DNA from: Enhygromyxa salina
GTDB lineage: Bacteria; Myxococcota_A; Polyangia; Nannocystales; Nannocystaceae
NCBI RefSeq assembly: GCF_002994635.1
Contig: NZ_PVNL01000001.1
Location: 19,429-83,428, forward strand
DNA: 64,000 nt
Direction: 5' to 3'
Part shown: in pieces, positions 17,497 to 26,174 of the stretch
Position numbering within the stretch: position 1 is the first letter of the stretch
How the letters are laid out: every line of letters begins with the position of its first letter
The notes under the pieces: generated by a model
Database searches by the model: none
Told to the model about the DNA's origin: nothing
The model's input: the letters and a program-made list of their open reading frames with translations, nothing else
Translations under genes and position numbers: made by a program

Positions 17497-18016
17497 CCAC
17501 ATCCGCTCGCGCGGCCAAACCAAAAGCTCTCGGCGACAGCAAGTTGCCCGGTGGGAACCAGTGGCCAATGCCAGGGCAACTATCAACATTGATCAGCTCA
17601 GCGAATATCACGCAAATTACAGCGGCGCGACCGCAGCGCGAGCCCCTCGCAATCCCGACAACCGGGCGCCTGGAGTGATTTTCGTGCGGATACCGGCCCG
17701 TGGGCCGCAAGTCACCGGGGTCATGCGTGCGCCCGAAACGTGTCCCATCATACCAGTTTTTCAAGACTTTTGCTGGCACAGGACTTGCGTAAATGGAGCG
17801 CGCGCACCGCTCGCAGTCTCCGCCCTCGAGATGGACAACACTGCTCTGGCTGCCCAAATGCGCCACTTTGACGTCCATCCCGCGAAAGCCGAACAGATGA
17901 CCACCAACCGCGACTGTCCCACCGTGACCCAATCGATCCACCGGGATACGCATTTGTTTGTAGGTGATCTCGGCTGGCTACGAAATCCTTTCATAGTAGG
18001 TTCGCGCCGGTTCAAC
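17497..18016 (+). other. Long 5' region of the pilX-pilY1 operon, no gene seen
   Basis: This 520-nt stretch is less GC-rich than its surroundings, with T-runs just before the sigma-54 element at 17774. The reading frame of the pilX-like gene is open through it, but its translation has no family features. It is better read as an upstream activator region followed by a transcribed leader of roughly 215 nt. Confidence 0.55.
17774..17788 (+). promoter_or_regulatory. Sigma-54 (RpoN) -24/-12 promoter
   Basis: TGGCAC, 5 nt, TTGC is an exact match to the core -24/-12 consensus, preceded by a T-rich run. Transcription would start near 17800 and read into the pilX-like and pilY1 genes. Pilin genes of myxobacteria are known to be sigma-54-dependent through PilR, so the context supports it. 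Confidence 0.72.
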
Positions 18017-18862
18017 ATGCCACCCGTAGCAGGATCGCCCGAACTATCCCCCTTCCACCCCCCTCCGTTGGCTCGCACCGCGCTGCAACGACGGGGTCGC
18101 CAATTGGGCGCCACCATGGTCAGCGTCATGCTGCTGACCGTATCGTTGATGACCGTTGCGGTGCTCGTCGTGCGCTCGTCCAACCGCGAGGTCTCACAGG
18201 CCAACGCCGTCGTCGCCCGCGAGCGTGCGCTGATGGCCGCGCAAGCAACCATCGAGCTTGGCGCCGCCCAGTTTCGCCAGGCGATCACCACGGCTGGCAG
18301 CGCGCAGGTGGTCCTCAACCAGGCCCTGACCGGCTACAACAACCCGGGCGATCAGAGCGTCTGCAGCTCGATCTTCGAAGACTGCATTCCGGGCGGCAAC
18401 GGCAACAGTCAAGTTCCCGGCACCGGTCAGAAGAACCGTTGGGTCACTGGCAAGTCCGACTGCGCAGGTCGTCCCTGCATGCGTCAGGGCGCGATCGCGT
18501 TCTTGCCCGACGCGGAGGGCGTCACCACCAACTGGGTGCAGGTGCCGCTGCGTGACTTGCTCGAGGGCGCAGACTCGGAGGCGCGCGTCAGCCTGTGGGT
18601 TCGCAACAACTCCGCCGACGCAATCGACACCGGCGGCGGCACCTGGACCACCGACACCGACGGTCGCATCATCCTCACTGGCGTCGCCACGGTCCGCAAC
18701 ACCACAATCGCGATTGAGCAAGAGATCGTCCTGGCCCCCGGCAGTCAGCAGCAGGCCTGGTCCATGAGCTCGCCCGACGTCGGCTACGGTGGTGGGCACA
18801 ACAACGACAACGTCATGGCTGACGTCTGCGTCGAGAACTTTCTGGGCTACGAGGAGAACTGA
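18017..18862 (+). CDS. PilX-like minor pilin / pilus assembly protein
   Basis: 281 residues from the ATG at 18017. An earlier start at 17447 is rejected because it would precede the sigma-54 promoter. A short N-terminal region with basic residues (LQRRGRQLG) leads into a long hydrophobic helix (TMVSVMLLTVSLMTVAVLVV, about residues 35-54). After it come SSNREVSQANAVVARERALMAAQATIELGAAQ-type residues, the pattern of the PilX N-terminal domain that packs in the pilus core. The C-terminal part is a soluble domain with several cysteines. It lies directly before pilY1, with stop and start 1 nt apart. In other bacteria PilX and PilY1 form the priming tip complex of type IV pili. Confidence 0.8.
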   Translation: MPPVAGSPELSPFHPPPLARTALQRRGRQLGATMVSVMLLTVSLMTVAVLVVRSSNREVSQANAVVARERALMAAQATIELGAAQFRQAITTAGSAQVVLNQALTGYNNPGDQSVCSSIFEDCIPGGNGNSQVPGTGQKNRWVTGKSDCAGRPCMRQGAIAFLPDAEGVTTNWVQVPLRDLLEGADSEARVSLWVRNNSADAIDTGGGTWTTDTDGRIILTGVATVRNTTIAIEQEIVLAPGSQQQAWSMSSPDVGYGGGHNNDNVMADVCVENFLGYEEN

Positions 18863-18863
18863 G

Positions 18864-21800
18864 ATGCGCAAGCAACACGACAAGCTGTCCACCCGCGGCC
18901 ATTTGTTGCGATGGGGCCTGAAGCTCGCTTCGGCCACGCTCTTGCTGTTCGGGCTCGCCGGGCACGCACAGCAGGCCAACGCGCGCCTCGATCCCTTCTA
19001 CATCGTCCACGGCGCCAGCTATGGCGCGATCTCGCCGCGGATCCTGTTCGTGCTCGACAACTCGGGCTCGATGGCCATGGACGAGACCTACTTCCCCATG
19101 GCCCCGTTCCCCAACACCAAGTGCTGGTGGTCCAACTGCGAGGACGCGAGCAAGGGCGTGCTGCAGAGTCGGGTCCACGCCGCCCGCGACGTCATCAGCG
19201 AGATCGCCACGACCAACTCCGGTCGCGCCGAGTTCGCGCTCATGACCTTTGGCACCGCCAATCCGCCAAACGACGATGGCGGCGAGCCGGTCCCCGATCC
19301 CTGCACCGCCCAGGCGACCGTGGGGTCCGTGGTCGCGGGCGAGACGTATCGCTTCACCTGGGTGAAGAACGTCAATCAGCCGTACTCCACCCAGTGGAAG
19401 CCGGCGACCAACGCCTTTGGCGGCCAGGGGTTCTGGGTATTGTGCGGCGACAACCGCCCATTCCCCTATTTGCGTCACGACGATCTCGGCGGCTTCTCCA
19501 TGCCAAACAACAGCAATGACCCGCTGTTGGATCAACCCTTGTACCAGACAGAGTCCAGCCTCGCCGCGTTCGAGAGCCACGCCAACCGCGAGCGCAAGGT
19601 CCACTGGTTCCCGCGGTTTCTCGGGCGCCGCTTCAACGTCGACTGCGCCGATCCATACTATCAACACCTGGTGAATCGCTCGGCGGGCGACTACGGCAGC
19701 ACCGACGCCGCCAAGCAAGCCGCGATCTGTGGGCGTGATTTCTACTACTGGCCCTACGTCGACGGTCACCCCGGCTATTCGTTCTACGATGGTCTCAGCG
19801 AAGACAACATGTCTCACCAGGAGTGTGACGACAACGCGGTCTGCTCGACCAAGACCAATCAAATTCACCGCACGGGCGTGACCCGACGCAATCAGTTTGT
19901 CGGCGCCACGCTCTATGCGCCGTTCTACTCCAAGGCCGTCAAGGACGACATCAACATCCCCATGACCGAGCAGGGCCCGCGCACGCAGGCCGACGCCGAC
20001 TTGATGTTCAACGGAATCGTCGACAAGACCTTTGCGGGTGGCGCCGACGCGGCCTCGGGCACCCCAATGGCAGTCGCCATGGGCGTGCCCGAGTATATGG
20101 TCACGTCGGACATCAACGGCAACATCACCGGCGCCAAGCCAGCGATGACCAAGAGCAACCGGCCATTCGCGCAGCCCACGATCGCCTCGTATCTCGCGTT
20201 CATGCGGCTCGCCGAGACCGATCAGCTGTGCCGGCCAATGTCCATGATCATCGTCACCGACGGTCAGCCCGACCCCTGGGCCTCGCAGGGCGGCACCAAG
20301 CTGTACCAGCGCCTGCGCAGCGTCCGAAGGCTGCTTGGGGTCAAGACCTACATGGTCGCGTACACCGAGGGGGTCTACGACAATCCGACGACGCTCGAGC
20401 AGACCCACAACATGGCCTGCGCCGCGGCCGGGGCCAATGACACGACCAACCCCTGCGCGGGTGGCAACGATCACAACGATTGGGACACGTGCAACGACCC
20501 GACTGATCCGGTCAATGGTTGCGCGTGGCTATCATCTGATCACACGGAGCTCTCGGAGGCCCTGACCAAGATCATCACTCGGGAGATTCAGCTCGACGTT
20601 CCCAGCGGCACCCCCACCGTCGCCAACGACTTTCAGCTGTCGGACCCCAACAATCCGGAGTCCTCGCAGGCGGCGGTGCAGACCTCGATCAGCTCGTGGA
20701 CGGAGGCGCCCGGCTGGACGGGTCACGTCGCGCGCACCGGCTGCACCGACGAAGATCCCAACAACCCGGGACAGCTCACCGCGTACTGCCAGAACGTCGC
20801 CGATGTGCCGCTCGACACCGATGAAGTCGAGACCTTTGGCCCCTGCCCGCTCAGTCGGGTCTGGGACGCGGGCGAGTGTCTCGCGCTCACCGACTGGACC
20901 GCGCGCCGGATCTACACGCACGATCTCAGCAACAACGTCATCAGGGTCACGGACGGTGGTGGCGTCCCAACGCCGGAGTTTGTCGCGCTCGTCGAGGCGC
21001 TCGACGGGCTCGGGCGCATCACCCCCGCCCTATCGGCCAACGGCCCGCAGAAGACCGCCGAGATCGTCGCAATGGCCGAGTGGCTGCAAGGCCGCAACAT
21101 GCCCGACAATTGGAAGCTGGCCGGGACGCCCAATTCGGCGCCTATCCTGATTCGTCGGGTCCCCAAGCAAAACCCGTCGTTCCTCCCCAGCGTGGGCATT
21201 CGTGATCCGCACTGCGCGGGTCGCCGCAACGCGCAGGGTGACGAGGTCCCCGACTCGCTCAAGTCATTCTCCTCGGGTGCGTGGCAGATCGCGTCTGGCG
21301 GGGGTTTTGGCGACCACTACGACTACGCCGAGGCTGTCCTGATCGGCGATGACTTCGGCATGCTTCACGGCTTTCACTACGATAGTGGCAATGAGCTGTT
21401 CGGGTTCGTCCCGGCCGCGCTGCTGACCAACTCGCGCAAGCTCTCCATCAAGGGACCCGAGAGCTTTGGCCAGGGCAAGAACGCCAAGGAGCACCTGTTC
21501 GGGATCGCCTCCACGGTCAACACTGGCTGGGCCTTCGACAAAGACGCCGGCAAGTGGCGTCACCTGGCGGTGTTTGGGCTCGGGCCTGGTGGCACCGAGA
21601 TCATGACGCTCGACGTCTCGCACATGGGCCGCCTCCAAGATGACGACCCGATCGAGGTCGTGTGGACCACCTCGACCGCCGCCAACGCGGCCGACTACGC
21701 GGCCACGCTCGGTCAGACCTGGTCACGTCCAGCCCTGACCTACGCCGCGCCCAACCACGAGATGTCGCTCGAGCCGACCGCCTACATGGTCTTCGGCAGC

Positions 21801-23051
21801 GGCTATCGCAACGGCGTCGGTGACGTCGAGCGGGGTCGCACCGTCTGGGTGGTCGACGCCATGACGGGTGAGACCGTGACCCAGCGAGCCTACGTCGCGC
21901 CGCCTGTCGCCAGCAGCTACGACGTCCTCGACGATCTCACCCAGGCCTCCGACATCGCCGTCGGCTCGCACTGCCTGTCGCGCTATTGGGGCGAGATGCA
22001 AGAGGCCTATTGGGTCGACAACGGCGGTCGTCTGTTCCGCTGGGACCTGGCGACCGAGACCAGCGACGTCACCACATTCCCACATACCGGCGACAGCGGC
22101 GGCGTGTGGCCACAAAACCTCGACGGATTCTCGGTCGCCACCGAGGCGTTCCGGTTCCCGGCCTGCGCGGGGACGGGCACGTTCTCATGCTCGATCGCCG
22201 CCAACAACAAGGGTGACGTATTCAGCTTCTCGCCGGCCGTCGTCGCCAACAACCGCATCGACGAGATCAACGATCCAGGCACGATCTTGCCGCTGGAGGA
22301 CCGCGATCAGTTCCTGATCGCGCTCGCGAGCGGCAACCCCAACGACAACGCGATCGACAGCGGCGACGAGGAGAACGACTTCCACAGCAGCATCTACATG
22401 CTGACGGATGACCACGTCGCGGATCAGAGCGCGGGCTTCGACATCCCCGCCAACGCGCCCACGACAGCGCCTGGCGCCCACGCTCACTTCATGCGACTGC
22501 CGCTCAACCAGATCGAGCGCACGCGCACGATCTATTACCCCGACGGGACCGACAGCGTAGAAGTCCGAAACTTCGGAAAGGCGGCACGACCGATCCGCGC
22601 GCCCATGATTCGCGTCACCGGTCTCGCCGATGGCACCAACCAAGCCGACGCCGAGGTCTACTATGTGTCGTACACGATCTACGAGCCCGGTAATCAATCG
22701 TGCGACAGCCGGTGGTTCGACGACAACACGGGCGAGTGGGTCACCGATCCCGGCGCCACCTACGACATCACGTTCCGCTTGATCAACTCGGGCAATGATC
22801 CGTTCGACTTCACGAACGGCTACTCGCTCCCCGCTGACTTCAACGATGGCTTCGGCACTGGCGGCGGCCTGAGTGGGCCGGTCGTCAGGCAGCAAGAGTG
22901 CGAGGGCGACAACTGCGGCGCGGTGCTCAAGGCGCCAAAGACCTCACCTTGCGATCCCAACGAGGACGCCCCTCCAGCCGGCGGCGCGGTCTCGGTTCAG
23001 GTCGGCTACTCCGAGTTGGCGGGCTTCTCACCGCTCGAGGTCGAGTTCTAG
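18864..23051 (+). CDS. pilY1: Type IV pilus tip protein PilY1 with von Willebrand A domain
   Basis: 1395 residues with a strong ribosome-binding site (GAGGAG) just inside the end of the pilX-like gene. A signal sequence (LASATLLLFGLAGHAQQANA) is followed by a von Willebrand A domain whose MIDAS motif is LFVLDNSGSM (about residues 61-70). The C-terminal half is a PilY1-type beta-propeller (regions such as HYDYAEAVLIGDDFGMLHGF, WRHLAVFGLGPGG, and FRWDLATETSDV). In other species PilY1 caps the pilus and works as adhesin and mechanosensor. Only pilX and pilY1 are present here; the other minor pilin genes are not in this window. Confidence 0.9.
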   Translation: MRKQHDKLSTRGHLLRWGLKLASATLLLFGLAGHAQQANARLDPFYIVHGASYGAISPRILFVLDNSGSMAMDETYFPMAPFPNTKCWWSNCEDASKGVLQSRVHAARDVISEIATTNSGRAEFALMTFGTANPPNDDGGEPVPDPCTAQATVGSVVAGETYRFTWVKNVNQPYSTQWKPATNAFGGQGFWVLCGDNRPFPYLRHDDLGGFSMPNNSNDPLLDQPLYQTESSLAAFESHANRERKVHWFPRFLGRRFNVDCADPYYQHLVNRSAGDYGSTDAAKQAAICGRDFYYWPYVDGHPGYSFYDGLSEDNMSHQECDDNAVCSTKTNQIHRTGVTRRNQFVGATLYAPFYSKAVKDDINIPMTEQGPRTQADADLMFNGIVDKTFAGGADAASGTPMAVAMGVPEYMVTSDINGNITGAKPAMTKSNRPFAQPTIASYLAFMRLAETDQLCRPMSMIIVTDGQPDPWASQGGTKLYQRLRSVRRLLGVKTYMVAYTEGVYDNPTTLEQTHNMACAAAGANDTTNPCAGGNDHNDWDTCNDPTDPVNGCAWLSSDHTELSEALTKIITREIQLDVPSGTPTVANDFQLSDPNNPESSQAAVQTSISSWTEAPGWTGHVARTGCTDEDPNNPGQLTAYCQNVADVPLDTDEVETFGPCPLSRVWDAGECLALTDWTARRIYTHDLSNNVIRVTDGGGVPTPEFVALVEALDGLGRITPALSANGPQKTAEIVAMAEWLQGRNMPDNWKLAGTPNSAPILIRRVPKQNPSFLPSVGIRDPHCAGRRNAQGDEVPDSLKSFSSGAWQIASGGGFGDHYDYAEAVLIGDDFGMLHGFHYDSGNELFGFVPAALLTNSRKLSIKGPESFGQGKNAKEHLFGIASTVNTGWAFDKDAGKWRHLAVFGLGPGGTEIMTLDVSHMGRLQDDDPIEVVWTTSTAANAADYAATLGQTWSRPALTYAAPNHEMSLEPTAYMVFGSGYRNGVGDVERGRTVWVVDAMTGETVTQRAYVAPPVASSYDVLDDLTQASDIAVGSHCLSRYWGEMQEAYWVDNGGRLFRWDLATETSDVTTFPHTGDSGGVWPQNLDGFSVATEAFRFPACAGTGTFSCSIAANNKGDVFSFSPAVVANNRIDEINDPGTILPLEDRDQFLIALASGNPNDNAIDSGDEENDFHSSIYMLTDDHVADQSAGFDIPANAPTTAPGAHAHFMRLPLNQIERTRTIYYPDGTDSVEVRNFGKAARPIRAPMIRVTGLADGTNQADAEVYYVSYTIYEPGNQSCDSRWFDDNTGEWVTDPGATYDITFRLINSGNDPFDFTNGYSLPADFNDGFGTGGGLSGPVVRQQECEGDNCGAVLKAPKTSPCDPNEDAPPAGGAVSVQVGYSELAGFSPLEVEF

Positions 23052-23065
23052 CGCGGGGTAGGCGA

Positions 23066-23097
23066 GCACGGTGGGGCAGGCTACGCTCCCACCGTGC
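23066..23097 (+). promoter_or_regulatory. Perfect inverted repeat enclosing the thyA start codon
   Basis: GCACGGTGGG (23066-23075) pairs perfectly with CCCACCGTGC (23088-23097) across a 12-nt loop. The thyA GTG start (23094-23096) lies in the 3' arm. A hairpin here would hide the start codon. It might alternatively be the pilY1 terminator, but no T-run follows. Confidence 0.55.
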
Positions 23098-23888
23098 GCG
23101 CGTACCTCGATCTGATCCAGCGGATCCTCGACCACGGCGTCGAGAAGACCGACCGCACAGGGGTCGGAACCAAGAGCATCTTCGGACACCAGCTGCGCTT
23201 CGATCTCGCCGAGGGCTTTCCGCTGGTCACGACCAAGAAGGTCCACCTGCGCTCGATCATCCACGAGCTGCTGTGGTTCCTACGCGGCGACACCAACGTC
23301 GGCTATCTCAACGAGCACAAGGTCTCGATCTGGGACGAGTGGGCCGATGAACAGGGCGAGCTCGGCCCGATCTACGGCAAGCAATGGCGCAGCTGGCCCG
23401 GGCCGGACGGCCAGACCATCGATCAGATCACCGCGCTGATCGAGCAGCTGCGCCACAACCCCGACTCCCGGCGACTGGTCGTGAGCGCGTGGAACGTCGC
23501 AGATCTGCCGCAGATGGCGCTCTCGCCGTGTCACTGTCTGTTTCAGTTCTACGTGGCCCAGGGCAAGCTCAGCTGCCAGCTGTATCAACGCAGCGCTGAC
23601 GTGTTCTTGGGGGTGCCGTTCAACATCGCATCCTATGCGCTGCTGACCATGATGATCGCCGAGGTGGTCGGCTTGGCGTACGGCGACTTCGTCCACAGCT
23701 TCGGCGACGCCCACCTCTACCTCAACCACCTCGAGCAGGCGCGCGAGCAGCTGTCGCGCGAGCCTCGGCCGCTGCCGTCCATGACGTTGGCGCGCGTCCC
23801 CGAGTCGGTGTTCGAGTATCGCTACGAAGACTTCGAGCTGCGCGGCTATGATCCGCACCCGCGGATCGTCGCGCCGATCGCTGTCTAG
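23094..23888 (+). CDS. thyA: Thymidylate synthase
   Basis: 264 residues, the same length as E. coli ThyA, from a GTG. It converts dUMP to dTMP with methylene-tetrahydrofolate as carbon and hydride donor. The catalytic cysteine is in SPCHC (Cys146). The other family signatures are present: [12 protein letters not shown] (folate/phosphate region), [43 protein letters not shown] and the late [10 protein letters not shown]. The start codon is buried in an inverted repeat. folA and pabBA, which supply and recycle the folate, are elsewhere in the window. Confidence 0.97.
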   Translation: MRAYLDLIQRILDHGVEKTDRTGVGTKSIFGHQLRFDLAEGFPLVTTKKVHLRSIIHELLWFLRGDTNVGYLNEHKVSIWDEWADEQGELGPIYGKQWRSWPGPDGQTIDQITALIEQLRHNPDSRRLVVSAWNVADLPQMALSPCHCLFQFYVAQGKLSCQLYQRSADVFLGVPFNIASYALLTMMIAEVVGLAYGDFVHSFGDAHLYLNHLEQAREQLSREPRPLPSMTLARVPESVFEYRYEDFELRGYDPHPRIVAPIAV

Positions 23889-23964
23889 AGCGCCTTGGCG
23901 ACGTCTAGAGCGCCTTGGCGACGTCTAGAGCGCGCCTTGGCGACGTCTAGAGCGCCTTGGCGAC
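23883..23964. repeat. Four tandem copies of a 20-bp unit between convergent genes
   Basis: Units of GTCTAGAGCGCCTTGGCGAC occur at 23883-23902, 23903-23922, 23923-23944 (22 nt, with an extra GC) and 23945-23964. The thyA stop codon lies in the first unit and the stop of the minus-strand SGNH hydrolase in the last. Because TCTAGA is palindromic, every unit offers a TAG on both strands. Each also holds CGCCTTGGCG, a short self-complementary hairpin. Confidence 0.92.
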
Positions 23965-24666
23965 CGCGGGGACGATCGCGTCAGCGACGATCTGCGCGCC
24001 ATGCAAGGTGTAGTGGACGCCGTCTTCGGTCCGGACCCGAACTTCCTTGCCGCCGATCTTCGCGAACTCCGAGTACCCCTGCACGCCCGGCATCAGCCCG
24101 CGCGTGGACAGGTAGTGCCCGTTCGCCCGCGCGGCCATGGCTGCCTCGTAGATGCCGTTCATTCGCTTCATTCGGCCGTCGAGCTTGTTGGACTTCATCT
24201 CGGGCATGCCCATCCAGAAGATCTGCTCACCGTTTGGCGCGACGGCGTCGGCGAAGGCCTCGACGCGGGACCGGTACTCCGGCTTCCACCCCTCGTCCTC
24301 CCAGCGGGTCCACTGCGGCTTGGCGCCCTCGCCCATGAACAGGCCTTGGCCGTCGTTGCCACCGAACATGACGACGACGGCGTCGGGCGAGAAGCGCTGA
24401 CAGTAGCCCTTGGCGGCCGCCGGCCAGTCATAGAAGTCGGGGCGCGCGAGGCCCGACGAGCTCTTTGCGTGACGCTGGGTGGTGAACCCGGCCTCGGCCA
24501 GGGCGGTCTCGATGTACTTGCCGAGCGCGCCGTGGATCGTGCTGCCGCCGAGGACCATGATCTTGGCGGCGCCGGCCTGGGCCCGACGGGGCAGCAGCGC
24601 GGCCGCCAGCGCGGCGCTCAGACCGATAGAGAAGCTTCGCCGACCATGGCGCACGACGTTCGACAT
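23947..24666 (-). CDS. Secreted SGNH/GDSL hydrolase (DUF459-like)
   Basis: A 239-residue protein with a twin-arginine-type signal (HGRRSFSIGL, hydrophobic run, RAQA). The block I nucleophile is in LGGSTIHG (Ser42), block III is FGGND (102-105), and block V is DGVHYT with Asp215 and His218. The family contains esterases and acetylhydrolases acting on glycans or lipids in the envelope. Its last 20 nt are identical to the tandem repeat unit downstream, so the repeat may have arisen by serial duplication of this 3' end. Confidence 0.8.
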   Translation of the reverse strand: MSNVVRHGRRSFSIGLSAALAAALLPRRAQAGAAKIMVLGGSTIHGALGKYIETALAEAGFTTQRHAKSSSGLARPDFYDWPAAAKGYCQRFSPDAVVVMFGGNDGQGLFMGEGAKPQWTRWEDEGWKPEYRSRVEAFADAVAPNGEQIFWMGMPEMKSNKLDGRMKRMNGIYEAAMAARANGHYLSTRGLMPGVQGYSEFAKIGGKEVRVRTEDGVHYTLHGAQIVADAIVPAVAKAL

Positions 24667-24736
24667 GCCCCCGGTTATACCGAAACGGCGGCGAGCGCAA
24701 AATCTCGCGGCCAGAGCCGCACCCTCCGCGGATCAG

Positions 24737-25270
24737 TCAGGCCGGATAGGTCCAAGAAACTGTGTCCAATTCGACGAGCGAGAGCTTGCAGCTGCCGGAG
24801 GGGATCCGCTCCCAGCGAGCGATCCCAAACTGATTGGTGCGGCCGCGGCGGAGTGAGCCGTCGGGCAGCTCGAGCTCGTACGCGACTCCGCTCACGGGCT
24901 GCTCGTCCTCGTCCTCGACCAGGATCTCGATCCAGTCGTTGTTCTCGACGATTTCTTCGGGGGCGGCCGGCTCGTACACGGGCGCCTCGGCGTCGAGCTG
25001 GGGACGGGCGCCAACCTGGATCTCGGGACGGCTGACCACCACGAGCTCGCCCCGGTCGATCTGCCTGCGCAGCTCGACCTCGAGGATCGCGTCGCGCAGC
25101 GACGCCGCACGAAGGTTCGAGCGCGAGAGCAGGGCTCGCAGCTGGTGGGTGGGGACCTCGGCCACCGCCGCGCGCAGCAATCGACTCAGGGCCCGCGCAG
25201 ACAGAGCGACCGATTGCTCGTCGCGTGATGACCGACGCCTCAGCTCATACCCGCGCAGCCTGACCCGCAT
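24737..25270 (-). CDS. Protein with C-terminal carboxypeptidase-regulatory/Ig-like domain, probably secretion-associated
   Basis: A 177-residue protein without signal peptide. The N-terminal half is helical and basic (LSARALSRLLRAAVAEV, LRALLSRSNLRAASLRDAI). The C-terminal half (from about 112) reads WIEILVEDEDEQPVSGVAYE, LPDGSLRRGRTNQFGIARW and SCKLSLVELD. This is the small beta-sandwich that recurs beside VgrG and LysM proteins in myxobacteria and other T6SS-bearing bacteria. It diverges from the LysM gene 169 nt away. A role as adaptor or structural partner of that cassette is inferred. Confidence 0.55.
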   Translation of the reverse strand: MRVRLRGYELRRRSSRDEQSVALSARALSRLLRAAVAEVPTHQLRALLSRSNLRAASLRDAILEVELRRQIDRGELVVVSRPEIQVGARPQLDAEAPVYEPAAPEEIVENNDWIEILVEDEDEQPVSGVAYELELPDGSLRRGRTNQFGIARWERIPSGSCKLSLVELDTVSWTYPA

Positions 25271-25439
25271 CGCCGAAATCTAGCACGGCTCGGGTCGCTC
25301 GCGCGCGACCGGTTTGCAGCGCAGCGCAGCCCCGTGGGTGTGGGCGCGACCCGACGGGGGGCCGGAGCTCGAGCGCCGATTGACCGGCCCCGACGGCGGT
25401 GCGAGCATCATCGAGTTCGCGCACCATGAGGGCACTACG

Positions 25440-26174
25440 TTGAGCACGGGAAGTCAGCACACGGCCAAGCAAGGTGACTCGATCGAGAGTATCGCCTACG
25501 CGGCAGGACACATCTGGGAGACCGTCTGGGACGCGCCGGAGAACGCCGATCTTCGCGAGCTTCGAAAGACGCCACATGTATTGCTGCCGGGCGACGTCGT
25601 GTTCGTCCCGCCGATCGAGGTGCGGACCGAGTCGATCCCCACGGGTCAGCAACACAAGCTGCGGCGCAAGAGCGTGCCGTCGAAGCTGACGGTGCGGTTC
25701 CTGGTCGACGGCGAGCCGCGGGCCGACGCCGCGTACACGTTCGAGTGCGGCGGGGTCGAGCGGCACGGGACGACCGACGGTGACGGCTGGCTCGACGAGT
25801 CCACGCATCCGCTCGCAAGCTGGGCCGAGGTCCGCTTCTCGATCGAGGCGCCAGAGAACCCCGACCTCGAGCCCGAGCCCGCCGACGACGACGCGGAGCC
25901 CATGGACGAGGATCCCGAGCCGCCCGAAGACGACGACGGCCCGCTCGAGCAGGTCTACCGGTTCGACCTTCGCAAGATGGATCCAAGCTCGGAGCTGACC
26001 GGGGCCCAGGCCCGACTGCACCTGCTGGGCTACGGGGTCAACGGGATCGACGGCGTCCTCGATGGCCCGACCCGCGAGGCCCTCAGCGCGTTCCAGACCG
26101 ATCACGAGCTCGAGGTCACCGGCGAGCTCGACGACGCAACCCAGGCCAAGCTGTCCGAGTACACCGATGGCTAG
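25440..26174 (+). CDS. LysM plus peptidoglycan-binding-domain protein
   Basis: 244 residues from a TTG start with GAGGG 7 nt upstream, an unusually good site for a rare start codon. The longer upstream frame adds sequence with no family features. Residues 6-60 are a LysM-like domain (HTAKQGDSIESIAYAAG, then LLPGDVVFVPP). A beta-domain and an acidic Pro/Asp/Glu-rich linker follow (about 140-178). The C-terminus is a PG_binding_1 domain (GAQARLHLLGYGVNGIDGVL, TREALSAFQ). No signal peptide is present, so it is not secreted by Sec. Such proteins occur next to T6SS spike genes. It overlaps the next gene by 8 nt. Confidence 0.75.
   Translation: MSTGSQHTAKQGDSIESIAYAAGHIWETVWDAPENADLRELRKTPHVLLPGDVVFVPPIEVRTESIPTGQQHKLRRKSVPSKLTVRFLVDGEPRADAAYTFECGGVERHGTTDGDGWLDESTHPLASWAEVRFSIEAPENPDLEPEPADDDAEPMDEDPEPPEDDDGPLEQVYRFDLRKMDPSSELTGAQARLHLLGYGVNGIDGVLDGPTREALSAFQTDHELEVTGELDDATQAKLSEYTDG

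Noticed and set aside
23883..23964. Tandem repeats as a CRISPR array
   Set aside because: Units are directly adjacent with no unique spacers, and there are no cas genes.
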